Notes: generated by a model from the letters alone, not told the origin. 22,221 nt of DNA from DATLMR01 sp035537555 (GCA_035537555.1 DATLMR010000040.1:1-22221); one strand, 5' to 3'. Counted from the stretch's first letter, positions 15,741 through 22,221 are shown. Translations and numbers: made by a program.

Positions 15741-15785
15741 GGGTCTGTGCGCGCGGGAGCGCAGCCTGCCCGCGCGCGCAGACCC
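15741..15785. other. 17-bp stem-loop just after the ABC permease stop
   Basis: The arms 15741-15757 and 15769-15785 pair over 17 positions, with a single non-Watson-Crick position (T opposite G) and an 11-base loop. The structure begins five bases beyond the permease stop codon (15791-15793). Its stability suggests a 3'-end protector or Rho-type terminator, but it lacks the U run of an intrinsic terminator. Confidence 0.8.
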
Positions 15786-15790
15786 GCGCC

Positions 15791-18217
15791 TCATTCGTAA
15801 CGCAGCGCGATCATCGGATCTACTTTCGCCGCGCGGCGCGCGGGCACGAAATTGGCCAGCAGAGCCACTCCCAGCAGCAGGAGCGAGATCACGATGAACG
15901 TAGTGGGGTCGGTAGCGCTCACTTCGTAGAGCAGGGTCTTCATCACTCGCGAGAGCGCCACGGCGGCTATCAGGCCTATCGCTATCCCGATAATCGCAAG
16001 CAGCATGCCCTGCCTGACTACCAGCTTGAGCACGTCCCCGGTTTGCGCCCCGAGGGCCATACGTATGCCTATCTCGTGCGTGCGCTGGGTCACGGCATAA
16101 GACATCACTCCGTAGATCCCGACCATCGAGAGTACGAGGGCGACTCCGGCAAAGAGGCCGAACAGGACCATCGACAGGCGGCGCGGGGCGACCGATTCGG
16201 AGAGCACGTCATCCATCACCTTCGCGTTGAAGATCGGCTGGTCCTTATCGACGGCCTGAATCTCGCGCCGCGCGGCCGAGGTCAGGGACGCGGCATCGCC
16301 TTTCGCGCGCAGGGCGATCACCGAATAGCCCCACGGGTTCTGCGCGTAAGGCGAGTACGATTCCATGGACGGCTCCGCCTCGAGGCCGTTGTGCTTCACG
16401 TCCCCGACCACGCCCACGACCTCGTCGTAAGGGCCGTCGTTGTTGAATCGGATGCGCTTGCCGAGCGGGTCCTCACCCGGCCAGAGAGTTCGCGCCGCGG
16501 TCTCGTTGACTATTATCACTCGCGGCGCGCCTTCGATGTCCCGGTCCGTGAAAGCGCGGCCTCTCAGAAGGGGTATGCCCATCGCCCCGAAGTACTCGTG
16601 ATTGATCACGTGCTGGCCCACGAGGAGCTCCTCGCCTGGAGGGAAAGGGGGCTTCCCTTCGAGAGTCGGGTTGCTCGTTGTGTCGACGCCGTTGATCGGG
16701 AGGTCGTTCGACAGGGCGACCGCCTCGACTCCGGGCAAGGCCTTGAGCCGGTCGAGCACCTGCTGGAAGAAGATCACGCGCGCGGCGCCGTCTTTGTATT
16801 TGTCCCCCGAAGGCGTCAGCTCGAACGTCAGCAGGTTCGCCGGGTCGAATCCCATCCTCACCTCGCGCAATCGCACGAAGCTCTTGACGAGCAATCCCGC
16901 GCCCGCAAGCAGCACGAGCGACAGGGCGACCTCGGAGACGACCAGCAGACTGCGCGCGCGGTTGCGCGCCGCGCCCGCGCCTCCGGACTTGCCTCCCTCT
17001 TTGAGCACCGAGTTCAGGTCGGGCTTCGACGCCTGTAGCGCGGGAACCAGGCCGAAGACGAGCCCCGTGACGACCGATATCAAGAGGGTGAAGAGAAGGA
17101 CCTGCCGGTCGATGCCGACCGTGGCTAGCCGGGGCGTGTCCTGGGGGCTCACGGCCACGAGCATCTTCACTCCGAGCCACGCGATCAGGACGGCGAGCGC
17201 CCCGCTCACCACCGAGAGCAGCAGGCTTTCGGTCAGCAACTGGCGGATCACCCGCCCGCGCCGGGCGCCGAGCGCCGTCCGGATGGCGATCTCTTTATAG
17301 CGCGCGGTGGCGCGCGCGAGCATCAGGTTCGAGACGTTGGCGCAGGCGATCAGAAGCACCAGCCCTACGGCGCCGAGCAGCACGAGGAGCGCGGAGCGAA
17401 CGCTGCCCGTGATCTGCTCGTGCAGAGAGATCAGACGCACGCTGTGATTGGCGTTGGAAGTATACTGCTCCTGAAGGCGGCCGACGATCGTGTCTATGTC
17501 GGTCTGGGCCTGCGGTATGGATACGCCGGGCTTGAGCCGCCCGATCACCCTGAGGTAATGCATGCCCCGGTTCGTGAGGTGGTCGGCCCTGAAGCCCAGA
17601 AACGGCTCCGGGACCACGCGCCGGGGATTCACCCATACTTCCGAGCGGCTGTTGAATTTGAAGTCGGGGGCCAGGATGCCCACGACCGGCACCGACTCTC
17701 CGCTCAGGGTGATGCTCTTGCCTATTATATCGGGATCGCTTCCGAACCTGTTCTGCCACGAGCTATGGGTGAGTATGGCGACGCGGGGCGCTCCGGCCGC
17801 CCCGTCTTCGGGTAGAAAGAGGCGTCCCGAAAACGGCTGAGCCTTCATCATGGATAAGAAGTTGACCGTGCTGATATTTCCGAGGATCAGCTCCGGCTGC
17901 TCTCTCCCGGTGAGGTTGAAGCTCATATATCTGAGTGCCGCCACATCCTCGAACGACTGATTCTGCGACTGGTAATCGAGGAAGTCAGCGGCCGAAAACG
18001 GGGCCGTCTCGAGCTGGGGCTGTCTCTCCCAGAACCAGACGAGGCGATCAGGCTCGGGGTAGGGCAGGGGCCGGAAGAGGATCGCGTTGACCACGCTGAA
18101 GATGGCTGTGTTCGCGCCTATCCCGAGCGCGAGGGTGAGTACCGCGATGACCGTGAAGCCGGGCCGCTTGATCAGCAAGCGCGCGCCCTGGCGAATATCC
18201 TGCCACAGGCTTTCCAT
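15791..18217 (-). CDS. MacB/FtsX-type duplicated ABC permease (ADOP family)
   Basis: This is an 808-residue permease of the acidobacterial duplicated orphan permease type. It holds two MacB-periplasmic-core plus FtsX units in tandem. The first begins with a membrane helix at about 20-45 (LALGIGANTAIFSVV) and has FtsX helices at about 280-410. The second begins at about 425-450 (LLVVSEVALSLVLLAGAGLL), and its C-terminal FtsX helices run from about 690 to 800, ending in FVPARRAAKVDPMIALRYE. It starts directly with DIRQGARLLIKRPGFT and lacks the ~75-residue N-terminal prefix of PadR-linked ADOPs. Its ATG overlaps the stop of the upstream ATPase gene by one base (TAATG), so the two are translationally coupled. 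No HlyD/MacA-like adaptor is present. The substrate is unknown; export or lipoprotein/peptide extraction is inferred from the family. Confidence 0.93.
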   Translation of the reverse strand: MESLWQDIRQGARLLIKRPGFTVIAVLTLALGIGANTAIFSVVNAILFRPLPYPEPDRLVWFWERQPQLETAPFSAADFLDYQSQNQSFEDVAALRYMSFNLTGREQPELILGNISTVNFLSMMKAQPFSGRLFLPEDGAAGAPRVAILTHSSWQNRFGSDPDIIGKSITLSGESVPVVGILAPDFKFNSRSEVWVNPRRVVPEPFLGFRADHLTNRGMHYLRVIGRLKPGVSIPQAQTDIDTIVGRLQEQYTSNANHSVRLISLHEQITGSVRSALLVLLGAVGLVLLIACANVSNLMLARATARYKEIAIRTALGARRGRVIRQLLTESLLLSVVSGALAVLIAWLGVKMLVAVSPQDTPRLATVGIDRQVLLFTLLISVVTGLVFGLVPALQASKPDLNSVLKEGGKSGGAGAARNRARSLLVVSEVALSLVLLAGAGLLVKSFVRLREVRMGFDPANLLTFELTPSGDKYKDGAARVIFFQQVLDRLKALPGVEAVALSNDLPINGVDTTSNPTLEGKPPFPPGEELLVGQHVINHEYFGAMGIPLLRGRAFTDRDIEGAPRVIIVNETAARTLWPGEDPLGKRIRFNNDGPYDEVVGVVGDVKHNGLEAEPSMESYSPYAQNPWGYSVIALRAKGDAASLTSAARREIQAVDKDQPIFNAKVMDDVLSESVAPRRLSMVLFGLFAGVALVLSMVGIYGVMSYAVTQRTHEIGIRMALGAQTGDVLKLVVRQGMLLAIIGIAIGLIAAVALSRVMKTLLYEVSATDPTTFIVISLLLLGVALLANFVPARRAAKVDPMIALRYE

Positions 18218-18918
18218 TATGCTACCTCCGCCATCTCTTCTACCACGCGCCCGTCAAACAGGTGGAGCGCCTTTCCCGCGTGGTTTACGTATCTTTGATC
18301 GTGCGTCACCATGCAGATGGTCGATCCCGACTTATGCAGCTGGTCGAGTAGCTCCATGACCGCCTCGCCGTTTATGGAATCGAGATTTCCCGTGGGCTCG
18401 TCGGCGAGCAGCATGAGGGGCTCGCCCGCGATGGCGCGCGCGACGGCCACGCGCTGCTGCTGTCCTCCCGAAAGCTGGGCGGGCAGGTGCCTCGCGCGGT
18501 GCGACATGCCGACCCTTTCGAGCGCCTCCGTCACCTTCTTCTTTCGCTCGAAAGATCTCATGCCGCGATAAGTCAGCGGAAGCTCGACGTTTTCATAGAC
18601 GGAGAGGTCTCCGATCAGATTGAAGCTTTGAAAAATAAAGCCGATCTCTCTGTTGCGTATGCGGGCGCGGTCGGAGAGGGAGATGTCCGATACGCGGTTG
18701 CCGTTGAGCCAGTACGTGCCGCTCGTGGGCGTGTCGAGAAGCCCGAGTATGGATAGCAGGGTCGACTTGCCGCAGCCGGACGGCCCCGCTATCGCGACGT
18801 AATCTCCCCTGTCGATGCTCAGGCTAACATCTGCCAGTGCGTGGGTCTCCACTTCATCCGTGAGAAAGACCCTGGATAATCCTTCGAGTCGGATCAGCGG
18901 GTGGTCGCTTTCGTGCAT
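18217..18918 (-). CDS. ABC transporter ATP-binding protein (LolD/MacB type)
   Basis: This 233-residue ATPase drives the coupled permease. All motifs are present: Walker A GPSGCGKST (45-53), Q-loop Q97 in FIFQSFNLIGDLSVYENVELPL, signature LSGGQQQRVAVARA (149-162), Walker B LLADEPTGNLDS (170-181) and the H-loop histidine at 206 (MVTHD). The YENVELPL and GNLDS features mark the LolD/MacB/FtsE subfamily of MacB-like systems. The ATG at 18918 follows AAAGG. The stop shares a base with the permease start. The 149 bp upstream contain no obvious adaptor gene and no clear promoter. Confidence 0.95.
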   Translation of the reverse strand: MHESDHPLIRLEGLSRVFLTDEVETHALADVSLSIDRGDYVAIAGPSGCGKSTLLSILGLLDTPTSGTYWLNGNRVSDISLSDRARIRNREIGFIFQSFNLIGDLSVYENVELPLTYRGMRSFERKKKVTEALERVGMSHRARHLPAQLSGGQQQRVAVARAIAGEPLMLLADEPTGNLDSINGEAVMELLDQLHKSGSTICMVTHDQRYVNHAGKALHLFDGRVVEEMAEVA

Positions 18919-19046
18919 AGCTTTACCTTTCGAGAATTGATCTGTCGCTTCATCCCAAATCGCCGGTATGGACGGGCGCGTCCGCGCGCTCGTCTCGTCG
19001 TAATTGAAAGACGCTTTCGCCGGACGGATCGTTAACAGCCTGCGGG

Positions 19047-19080
19047 AAAGAAAAGGACGCCCTGGAGCTAATCCCGGGCG
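19047..19080 (-). terminator. Intrinsic terminator overlapping the ybaK stop codon
   Basis: On the minus strand a stem of five plus three pairs (19080-19076 with 19062-19058, then 19074-19072 with 19066-19064, one mismatch between) closes a five-base loop. TCC-TTTT-C-TTT follows. The TAG stop of the ybaK-like gene (19068-19070) lies within the stem-loop, so translating ribosomes would cover it. Confidence 0.45.
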
Positions 19081-19571
19081 GGCTCGCGGGGGATCGCGAC
19101 TTCGACCTCGGCTACCGGAATGGCGGAGCGCAAATCGCGCGGGTCGATCTCGACTAGAAACCCGCGCTTGCCTCCGTTGATGTAGATTCGAGGGAGATCG
19201 AAGATCGACTTTTCCGCGTACACGGGCAGGCGCGACCGCGTGCCGAATGGGCTGGTCCCGCCCACCTGATAGCCCGTGTGTTTCTGGGCGACGCCCGCGT
19301 CACAGGAGGTTACGGATTTGACGCCGAGCGCCCGCGCGAGCTGTTTCGTCGAGACTTCGCAATCTCCGTGCATGAGAATGATGAAGGGCTCGCGCGGCGA
19401 CGATTCCATCACGAGGGTCTTGATGACCGAATGCTCCGCGACTCCGAGCGCTTCCGACGAGCGGCGCGTGCCGCCTCGCTCCTCATAGTCATACAGGTGC
19501 GGCTCGAAAGCGACCTTCTTCTCGCGCAGTAATCTGACGGCCGGCGTTATGGGGTAATCCGGTTTGGCCAA
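19068..19571 (-). CDS. ybaK: YbaK/EbsC-type Cys-tRNA(Pro)/Cys-tRNA(Cys) deacylase
   Basis: This free-standing trans-editing enzyme hydrolyses mischarged Cys-tRNA(Pro). From the TTG at 19571 it is 167 residues, close to the family norm of about 160, and it begins with the YPITPAVRLLREKKVAFEPH block that aligns with the E. coli YbaK N-terminus. It has SVIKTLVM with the conserved lysine near 51, HTGYQVGGTSPFGTRSRLP at about 98-116 and IYINGGKRGFLVEIDP near the C-terminus. AGGAG lies eight bases before the TTG. A GTG 35 codons upstream would add a charged, unconserved extension that runs to within 20 bp of the divergent gene, so it is less likely. A terminator-like hairpin spans the stop codon. 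Confidence 0.9.
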   Translation of the reverse strand: MAKPDYPITPAVRLLREKKVAFEPHLYDYEERGGTRRSSEALGVAEHSVIKTLVMESSPREPFIILMHGDCEVSTKQLARALGVKSVTSCDAGVAQKHTGYQVGGTSPFGTRSRLPVYAEKSIFDLPRIYINGGKRGFLVEIDPRDLRSAIPVAEVEVAIPREPARD

Positions 19572-19663
19572 CGTCCAGGCTCCTGAGGCTCTCGTCTTTT
19601 TCGCGCCCGCTCGCCCGCCGGGGCATTCGGGTCGCCCTTCATTCTTGATTATTTCTTCCCGTT

Positions 19664-19691
19664 TTATCAACCGCACCGATAGAGGTAAAAT
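19664..19691 (+). promoter_or_regulatory. Possible promoter for a leaderless HAD phosphatase mRNA
   Basis: TTATCA (19664-19669) and TAAAAT (19686-19691) are 16 bp apart. The -10 ends five bases before the ATG at 19697, so transcription would begin at or next to the start codon. A GAGGT lies ten bases before the ATG, which argues for a longer transcript from elsewhere. Confidence 0.3.
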
Positions 19692-19696
19692 CCGGT

Positions 19697-20143
19697 ATGC
19701 CCGAAAATCGCAAATGCGTGATCGTCGACATCGACGGCACCCTCGCCGATGTCGAGCATCGCCTGCACCACATTAGAGGCAGGCGCAAGAACTGGAAGAA
19801 ATTCTTTGCCCTGATGTCGAAAGACGATCCCATAAAAGAAGTGATAGACCAGGTGAAGGAGCTGGCGAAAGATCACGACATCTACCTCGTGAGCGGGAGG
19901 CCCGACGATTATTTAGAAGTGACCCTCGCGTGGCTGGAGCTTCATCAAGTCCCGTTCAAAGATTTATACATGCGGGAGTCAGGGGATTACAGGCCGGATT
20001 TCGTGGTCAAGCAGGAGATTCTCGACGCCCACTTCGATAAGGCCGCCGTGGCGCTCGTCATCGAAGACAGGCCCAGCGTCATACGAATGTGGAAGAGCAA
20101 CGGGCTGAAGGTTCAGGAGGTAGGGACCGGGCGGGAGTTCTGA
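19697..20143 (+). CDS. Stand-alone HAD phosphatase resembling the T4 Pnkp 3'-phosphatase domain
   Basis: This is a 148-residue HAD-superfamily hydrolase. Motif I is DIDGTLADVEHRLHHI, with nucleophile D11 and acid D13. Motif II is SGRPDD (66-71), K105 lies in the motif III region, and the acidic motif is IEDRPSVIRMWKSNGL (122-137). The order TLAWLELHQVP, DLYMRESGDYRPDFVVKQEIL and EDR..VIRMW follows the 3'-phosphatase domain of T4 polynucleotide kinase, which removes 3'-phosphates during RNA or DNA end repair. The 5'-kinase domain is absent, and no ligase or kinase gene is adjacent. The substrate is therefore inferred from similarity; other nucleotides or small phosphates are possible. It is divergent from ybaK and convergent with the oxidoreductase. 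Confidence 0.85.
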   Translation: MPENRKCVIVDIDGTLADVEHRLHHIRGRRKNWKKFFALMSKDDPIKEVIDQVKELAKDHDIYLVSGRPDDYLEVTLAWLELHQVPFKDLYMRESGDYRPDFVVKQEILDAHFDKAAVALVIEDRPSVIRMWKSNGLKVQEVGTGREF

Positions 20144-20181
20144 TTCCGGGCATCCTCCCGCCCGTCTCTTTATGCCGGAAT
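20143..20181. terminator. Hairpin between convergent genes
   Basis: ATTCCGGGCAT (20143-20153) and ATGCCGGAAT (20172-20181) form a ten-pair stem with one bulged G and an 18-base loop, starting at the last base of the HAD phosphatase stop. It lies between two convergent genes. There is no U tract, so its use as a bidirectional terminator is only a suggestion. Confidence 0.35.
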
Positions 20182-20198
20182 AGCCCGAGGCCTGCCGC

Positions 20199-21206
20199 CT
20201 ACACCTTGACGACCAGCTTGCCCTTGTTCGACCCTTCGAAGAGCTTGTTGAGCGCCGCGGGCGCCTGGTCCAGCCCTTCGACGACGTCCACGCGGTATTT
20301 GATCTTTCCTTCCATGAGCCATTTGCCGAGATCGGCGACGGCCTCGTGAGCCCGGTTCATGTAATCGAGGACTATGAATCCTTCGAGGCGCGCCCGCCTG
20401 ACCAGAATATTGATGAAGTTGTACGGCCCCGGCACGGGCTCCGTCGCGTTGTACTGCGAGATCATTCCGCAGAGCACTATGCGGGCTTTGAGCGCGAGAT
20501 TGGCGAGCGCCGCATCGAGAATCTCGCCGCCGACGTTTTCGAAGTAGACGTTGATCCCCTCGGGGCAATGCTTCTTCAGGCCCTTGAAGACCGACTCGGA
20601 CTTGTAATCGATGGCCGCGTCAAAGCCGAGCTCGTCGGTCAGCCAGCGGCATTTGTCCTGGCCGCCCGCGATGCCGACTACCCGACATCCTTTGATCTTC
20701 CCAATCTGACCCACTAGCGAGCCGGTCGCGCCCGCCGCTGCCGAGACGACGAGCGTGTCGCCTTCCTTCGGCTTGCCGATGTCGAGAAGGCCGAAATAGG
20801 CCGTGAGCCCGATGTGGCCCAATAGCCCCATGTAGGCCGTCAGGGGAATATTCGGATTGTCCGGCAACATCGTGAGGCCCGCGCCGCCCGACACCGCGTA
20901 GTCCTGCCATCCGAGCAAGCCCTGGACGTGAGCGCCTTCCGGAAACGCGGGATTGCTCGATTTCTCTATGACGCCTATGGTCCCGCCTCGCATCACGTCG
21001 CCTATCCCGACCGGCGGGAGATACGTCTCCTGCTCGCCCACCCACCCCCTGTTCGTGGGATCGATGGAGATATAGAGGTTGCGCACGAGGACTTCGCCGT
21101 CGCCGGGCACGGGGACCGGGGCTTCATGCCATTCGAAGTCCGTCTCTTTAAGAAAGCCTACTGGCCGCGCGGCAAGCCTCCACTGTCGATTAACGTCTGC
21201 TGCCAT
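20199..21206 (-). CDS. NADP-dependent oxidoreductase, MDR family (CurA/PTGR-like)
   Basis: This 335-residue zinc-independent medium-chain dehydrogenase/reductase probably reduces the C=C bond of alpha,beta-unsaturated carbonyls with NADPH, as CurA, PTGR1 and plant double-bond reductases do. It has LYISIDPTNRGWVGE near 44-58, GLTAYFGLLDIGKPKEGDTLVVSAAAGATGSLVGQ (split over about 133-167) with the nucleotide-binding AAAGATGSLVGQIGK, INVYFENVGG, and a C-terminal KGKLVVKV. The cysteines of catalytic-zinc MDRs are missing, as expected for this subfamily. The ATG at 21206 has a strong AAGGAGGG site eight bases upstream. It appears monocistronic. Detoxifying lipid-peroxidation aldehydes would suit its neighbours, but no direct link is visible. 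Confidence 0.93.
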   Translation of the reverse strand: MAADVNRQWRLAARPVGFLKETDFEWHEAPVPVPGDGEVLVRNLYISIDPTNRGWVGEQETYLPPVGIGDVMRGGTIGVIEKSSNPAFPEGAHVQGLLGWQDYAVSGGAGLTMLPDNPNIPLTAYMGLLGHIGLTAYFGLLDIGKPKEGDTLVVSAAAGATGSLVGQIGKIKGCRVVGIAGGQDKCRWLTDELGFDAAIDYKSESVFKGLKKHCPEGINVYFENVGGEILDAALANLALKARIVLCGMISQYNATEPVPGPYNFINILVRRARLEGFIVLDYMNRAHEAVADLGKWLMEGKIKYRVDVVEGLDQAPAALNKLFEGSNKGKLVVKV

Positions 21207-21294
21207 CCGAGCTCCCTCCTTTGCAAGTCGTAGTATGGGATTTCAACGGGCCGGGGATCAAAGCTCTGAACTCAAGTTTCGATGGGCCACGCAC

Positions 21295-21323
21295 ACTATA
21301 ATCGAAATCCCTCTAAAAGACTA
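21295..21323 (-). promoter_or_regulatory. Candidate promoter of the MDR oxidoreductase
   Basis: On the minus strand TAGTCT (21318-21323) and TATAGT (21295-21300) are exactly 17 bp apart. The -10 is good and the -35 has three of six consensus bases. The leader to the ATG would be about 80 bases. Confidence 0.4.
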
Positions 21324-21462
21324 CGCCCCGAAAATACCGCCGCCCCGGCGCACGTCTGACTCAACCTCACGCCCGAGAGCCGGTCGCCTGAGACTTCCCG
21401 CCCCGCTCAGACTCTTCTTTCCGGACCCCAATAATACTTCGCCGGCGCAAATAAGTTTCCTC

Positions 21463-21491
21463 TTGACAATCTACAAGAGCGGCCATATTAT
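21463..21491 (+). promoter_or_regulatory. Strong sigma-70-type promoter of the padR-ADOP operon
   Basis: A perfect TTGACA (21463-21468) is followed after exactly 17 bp by TATTAT (21486-21491). It is the best promoter in the window. Transcription would start near 21498, next to the candidate PadR operator at 21502-21512. Confidence 0.8.
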
Positions 21492-21512
21492 AGAGCCCCT
21501 GTAGACAATCTA
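21465..21512. promoter_or_regulatory. Candidate PadR operator, two copies
   Basis: GACAATCTA occurs at 21465-21473 (overlapping the -35) and at 21504-21512 (at the transcription start), 39 bp apart. The second copy is part of TAGACAATCTA (21502-21512), a TAGA-N3-TCTA palindrome. Two copies flanking the -10 are well placed for repression by the PadR encoded just downstream. Assignment to PadR is by position only. Confidence 0.5.
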
Positions 21513-21521
21513 GGAGAAGAC

Positions 21522-21854
21522 ATGGGCAAACCGAAGAGCGATCTCTTACAAGGAACATTAGACATGCTCATCCTGAAGACTCTGGCGCTCGAGCCGATGC
21601 ACGGGTGGGGAATATCTCAAAGGATTCAGCAGGTATCACAGGGAGTGTTGTGCATAAACCAGGGGTCTCTTTACCCGGCTCTGCACAGGCTGGAGCAGCA
21701 AGGATGGATTGCCGCCGAATGGGGCAGCTCGGAAAATAACCGGCAGGCCAAGTTCTACAACCTGACCCGGGCCGGGCGGCAGCAACTGGACGAAGAGACG
21801 GAGAACTGGGAGCGCGTCTCTTTAGCTATCGCGCAGATATTGCAGACGACATAG
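21522..21854 (+). CDS. PadR-family transcriptional regulator
   Basis: This 110-residue winged-helix repressor is of the type that precedes ADOP permeases. GTLDMLILKTLALEPMHGWGISQRIQ, the basic/aromatic GSLYPALHRLEQQGWI recognition wing and the AEWGSSENNRQAKFYNLTRAGRQQL hairpin are standard PadR features; the C-terminal helix (to residue 110) is the short dimerisation helix of PadR subfamily 2. The ATG at 21522 follows AGGAGA. It is 15 bp from the permease ATG, so the two are co-transcribed. PadR proteins usually repress their own operon and respond to small molecules; the ligand here is unknown. Confidence 0.93.
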   Translation: MGKPKSDLLQGTLDMLILKTLALEPMHGWGISQRIQQVSQGVLCINQGSLYPALHRLEQQGWIAAEWGSSENNRQAKFYNLTRAGRQQLDEETENWERVSLAIAQILQTT

Positions 21855-21869
21855 CATGAGGTTTTATCT

Positions 21870-22221
21870 ATGATCGCGAAACTTTCGCACGGCTTCCGAG
21901 CCCTCTTTGCCAGTCACCGGCTGGAAAAGCAGCTCGATGATGAGCTGAAATTCCATCTGGAGATGCAGATCCAGCAGAACATCGGACGAGGCATGTCGGC
22001 TGAGAAGGCTCGTTATGCGGCCCTGCAAAGTTTCGGAGGCGTAGAGCAGATCAAAGAGCGCTGCCGTGACGTGCGCGGCGCGAGGATGATCGAGGCTATC
22101 TGGCAGGACCTCCGGTACGGCTTTCGAATGCTAAGGGCGAGGCCGGGTTTCACCCTCGCCGCGCTGACGGTTCTCTCTCTGGGGATAGGGGCGAACACGG
22201 CGATCTTCAGCGTCATCTACG
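21870..22221 (+). CDS. ADOP-type ABC permease, N-terminal part (cut by the window end)
   Basis: The first 117 codons of a second duplicated-permease gene run open to the window edge. Residues 1-75 form the soluble helical prefix typical of PadR-linked ADOPs, with EKQLDDELKFHLEMQ and a conserved EKARYAALQSFGGVEQIKERCRD. Then comes IWQDLRYGFRMLRARPGFT and the first membrane helix LSLGIGANTAIFSVIY, closely matching the start of the permease at 18217. No ATPase gene is visible with it inside the window, consistent with an orphan permease. It follows padR by 15 bp. The start ATG at 21870 has only a weak ribosome site, so coupling to padR translation is likely. Confidence 0.9.
   Translation, partial: MIAKLSHGFRALFASHRLEKQLDDELKFHLEMQIQQNIGRGMSAEKARYAALQSFGGVEQIKERCRDVRGARMIEAIWQDLRYGFRMLRARPGFTLAALTVLSLGIGANTAIFSVIY

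Larger units (their letters stand above)
15291..15790. other. 500-bp intergenic region upstream of the kinase operon
   Basis: No credible gene lies here: short frames on both strands lack ribosome sites and protein character. The half nearest the ABC permease holds two large stem-loops (listed separately). Between them, CGAGTA and TACTCG form a further 6-bp dyad (about 15713-15737). The half nearest the kinase must contain its promoter, but I find only poor matches. One is CCGACA (15486-15491) with TGTATA (15461-15466) on the minus strand, whose spacing is too long. A TATAAT near 15522 on the plus strand has no -35 and no gene behind it. The kinase leader just upstream of the ATG has only a weak ribosome site. 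Confidence 0.6.
21207..21521. other. Divergent intergenic region with promoters both ways
   Basis: This 315-bp region lies between the MDR oxidoreductase (minus) and the PadR gene (plus). It holds a moderate minus-strand promoter, a strong plus-strand promoter and two copies of a short operator-like sequence, each listed separately. The middle part (about 21330-21440) shows nothing recognisable. Confidence 0.6.

Noticed and set aside
15570..15800. 76-codon plus-strand frame in the kinase/ABC intergenic region
   Set aside because: It runs through both large stem-loops, which constrain the DNA for other reasons. No ribosome site, and Arg-rich composition.
16043..17038. 331-codon frame antisense to the ABC permease
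   Set aside because: Compositional shadow of the permease gene, with no family resemblance and no start signals.
1..22221. CRISPR arrays, tRNA or rRNA genes, insertion sequences, phage genes
   Set aside because: I found no regularly spaced direct repeats, no tRNA-like cloverleaf, no rRNA-like stretch and no transposase, integrase or phage structural protein among the coding frames.

Overview
The window is a GC-rich bacterial chromosome segment, very probably from Acidobacteriota and perhaps the Blastocatellia lineage. The main clue is a pair of MacB/FtsX-type 'acidobacterial duplicated orphan permease' (ADOP) genes, one with the typical PadR regulator in front. A giant Ser/Thr kinase-ATPase-TPR protein and a DUF4097 protein fit the same assignment. 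The lineage is inferred from gene content only; there is no rRNA or tRNA gene here to confirm it.

Layout. Positions 1-322 are non-coding and start with an AT-rich imperfect hairpin. Positions 323-1888 (minus) hold a YtrA-type GntR regulator and a DUF1648/DUF5808 membrane protein, with a well-formed promoter that has a candidate operator between its -35 and -10 boxes. Positions 2000-5613 (minus) hold a translation cluster: rpmE (L31), a DUF1385 membrane protein, prfA (RF1) and prmC, the methyltransferase that modifies the RF1 GGQ motif. Next come a secreted DUF4097 protein with SGN repeats (5803-6555, minus), a small lipoprotein (6714-7079, plus) and a PAP2-family membrane enzyme (7292-8272, plus).

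The most unusual part is 8167-15290 (minus). Four genes lie 21 to 38 bp apart in one direction: a 1285-residue kinase/STAND-like ATPase/TPR protein, a divergent crotonase, a cyclopropane-fatty-acid-synthase-like methyltransferase and a fatty-acid desaturase. This looks like a lipid-tailoring operon headed by its own signalling protein: the desaturase would create the double bond that the CFA-type enzyme could then modify. The PAP2 enzyme converges on it, and the 3' ends overlap by 106 bp.

Upstream of the kinase is a 500-bp non-coding stretch with two large, near-perfect stem-loops. Beyond it (15791-18918, minus) is an ABC exporter pair: a LolD/MacB-type ATPase translationally coupled to a full-length duplicated permease, so this ADOP is not an orphan. 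Then follow a YbaK-type Cys-tRNA deacylase (minus), a stand-alone HAD phosphatase resembling the 3'-phosphatase domain of T4 polynucleotide kinase (plus), and an MDR-family NADP-dependent oxidoreductase (minus). At the right edge a PadR regulator with a strong promoter precedes a second ADOP permease cut off by the window end.

No insertion sequence, CRISPR array, tRNA, rRNA or prophage was seen. The clearest candidate for something undescribed is the kinase-headed lipid operon. The tandem hairpin block, and the sharing of one short palindrome by the PadR and GntR promoters, also merit a look.
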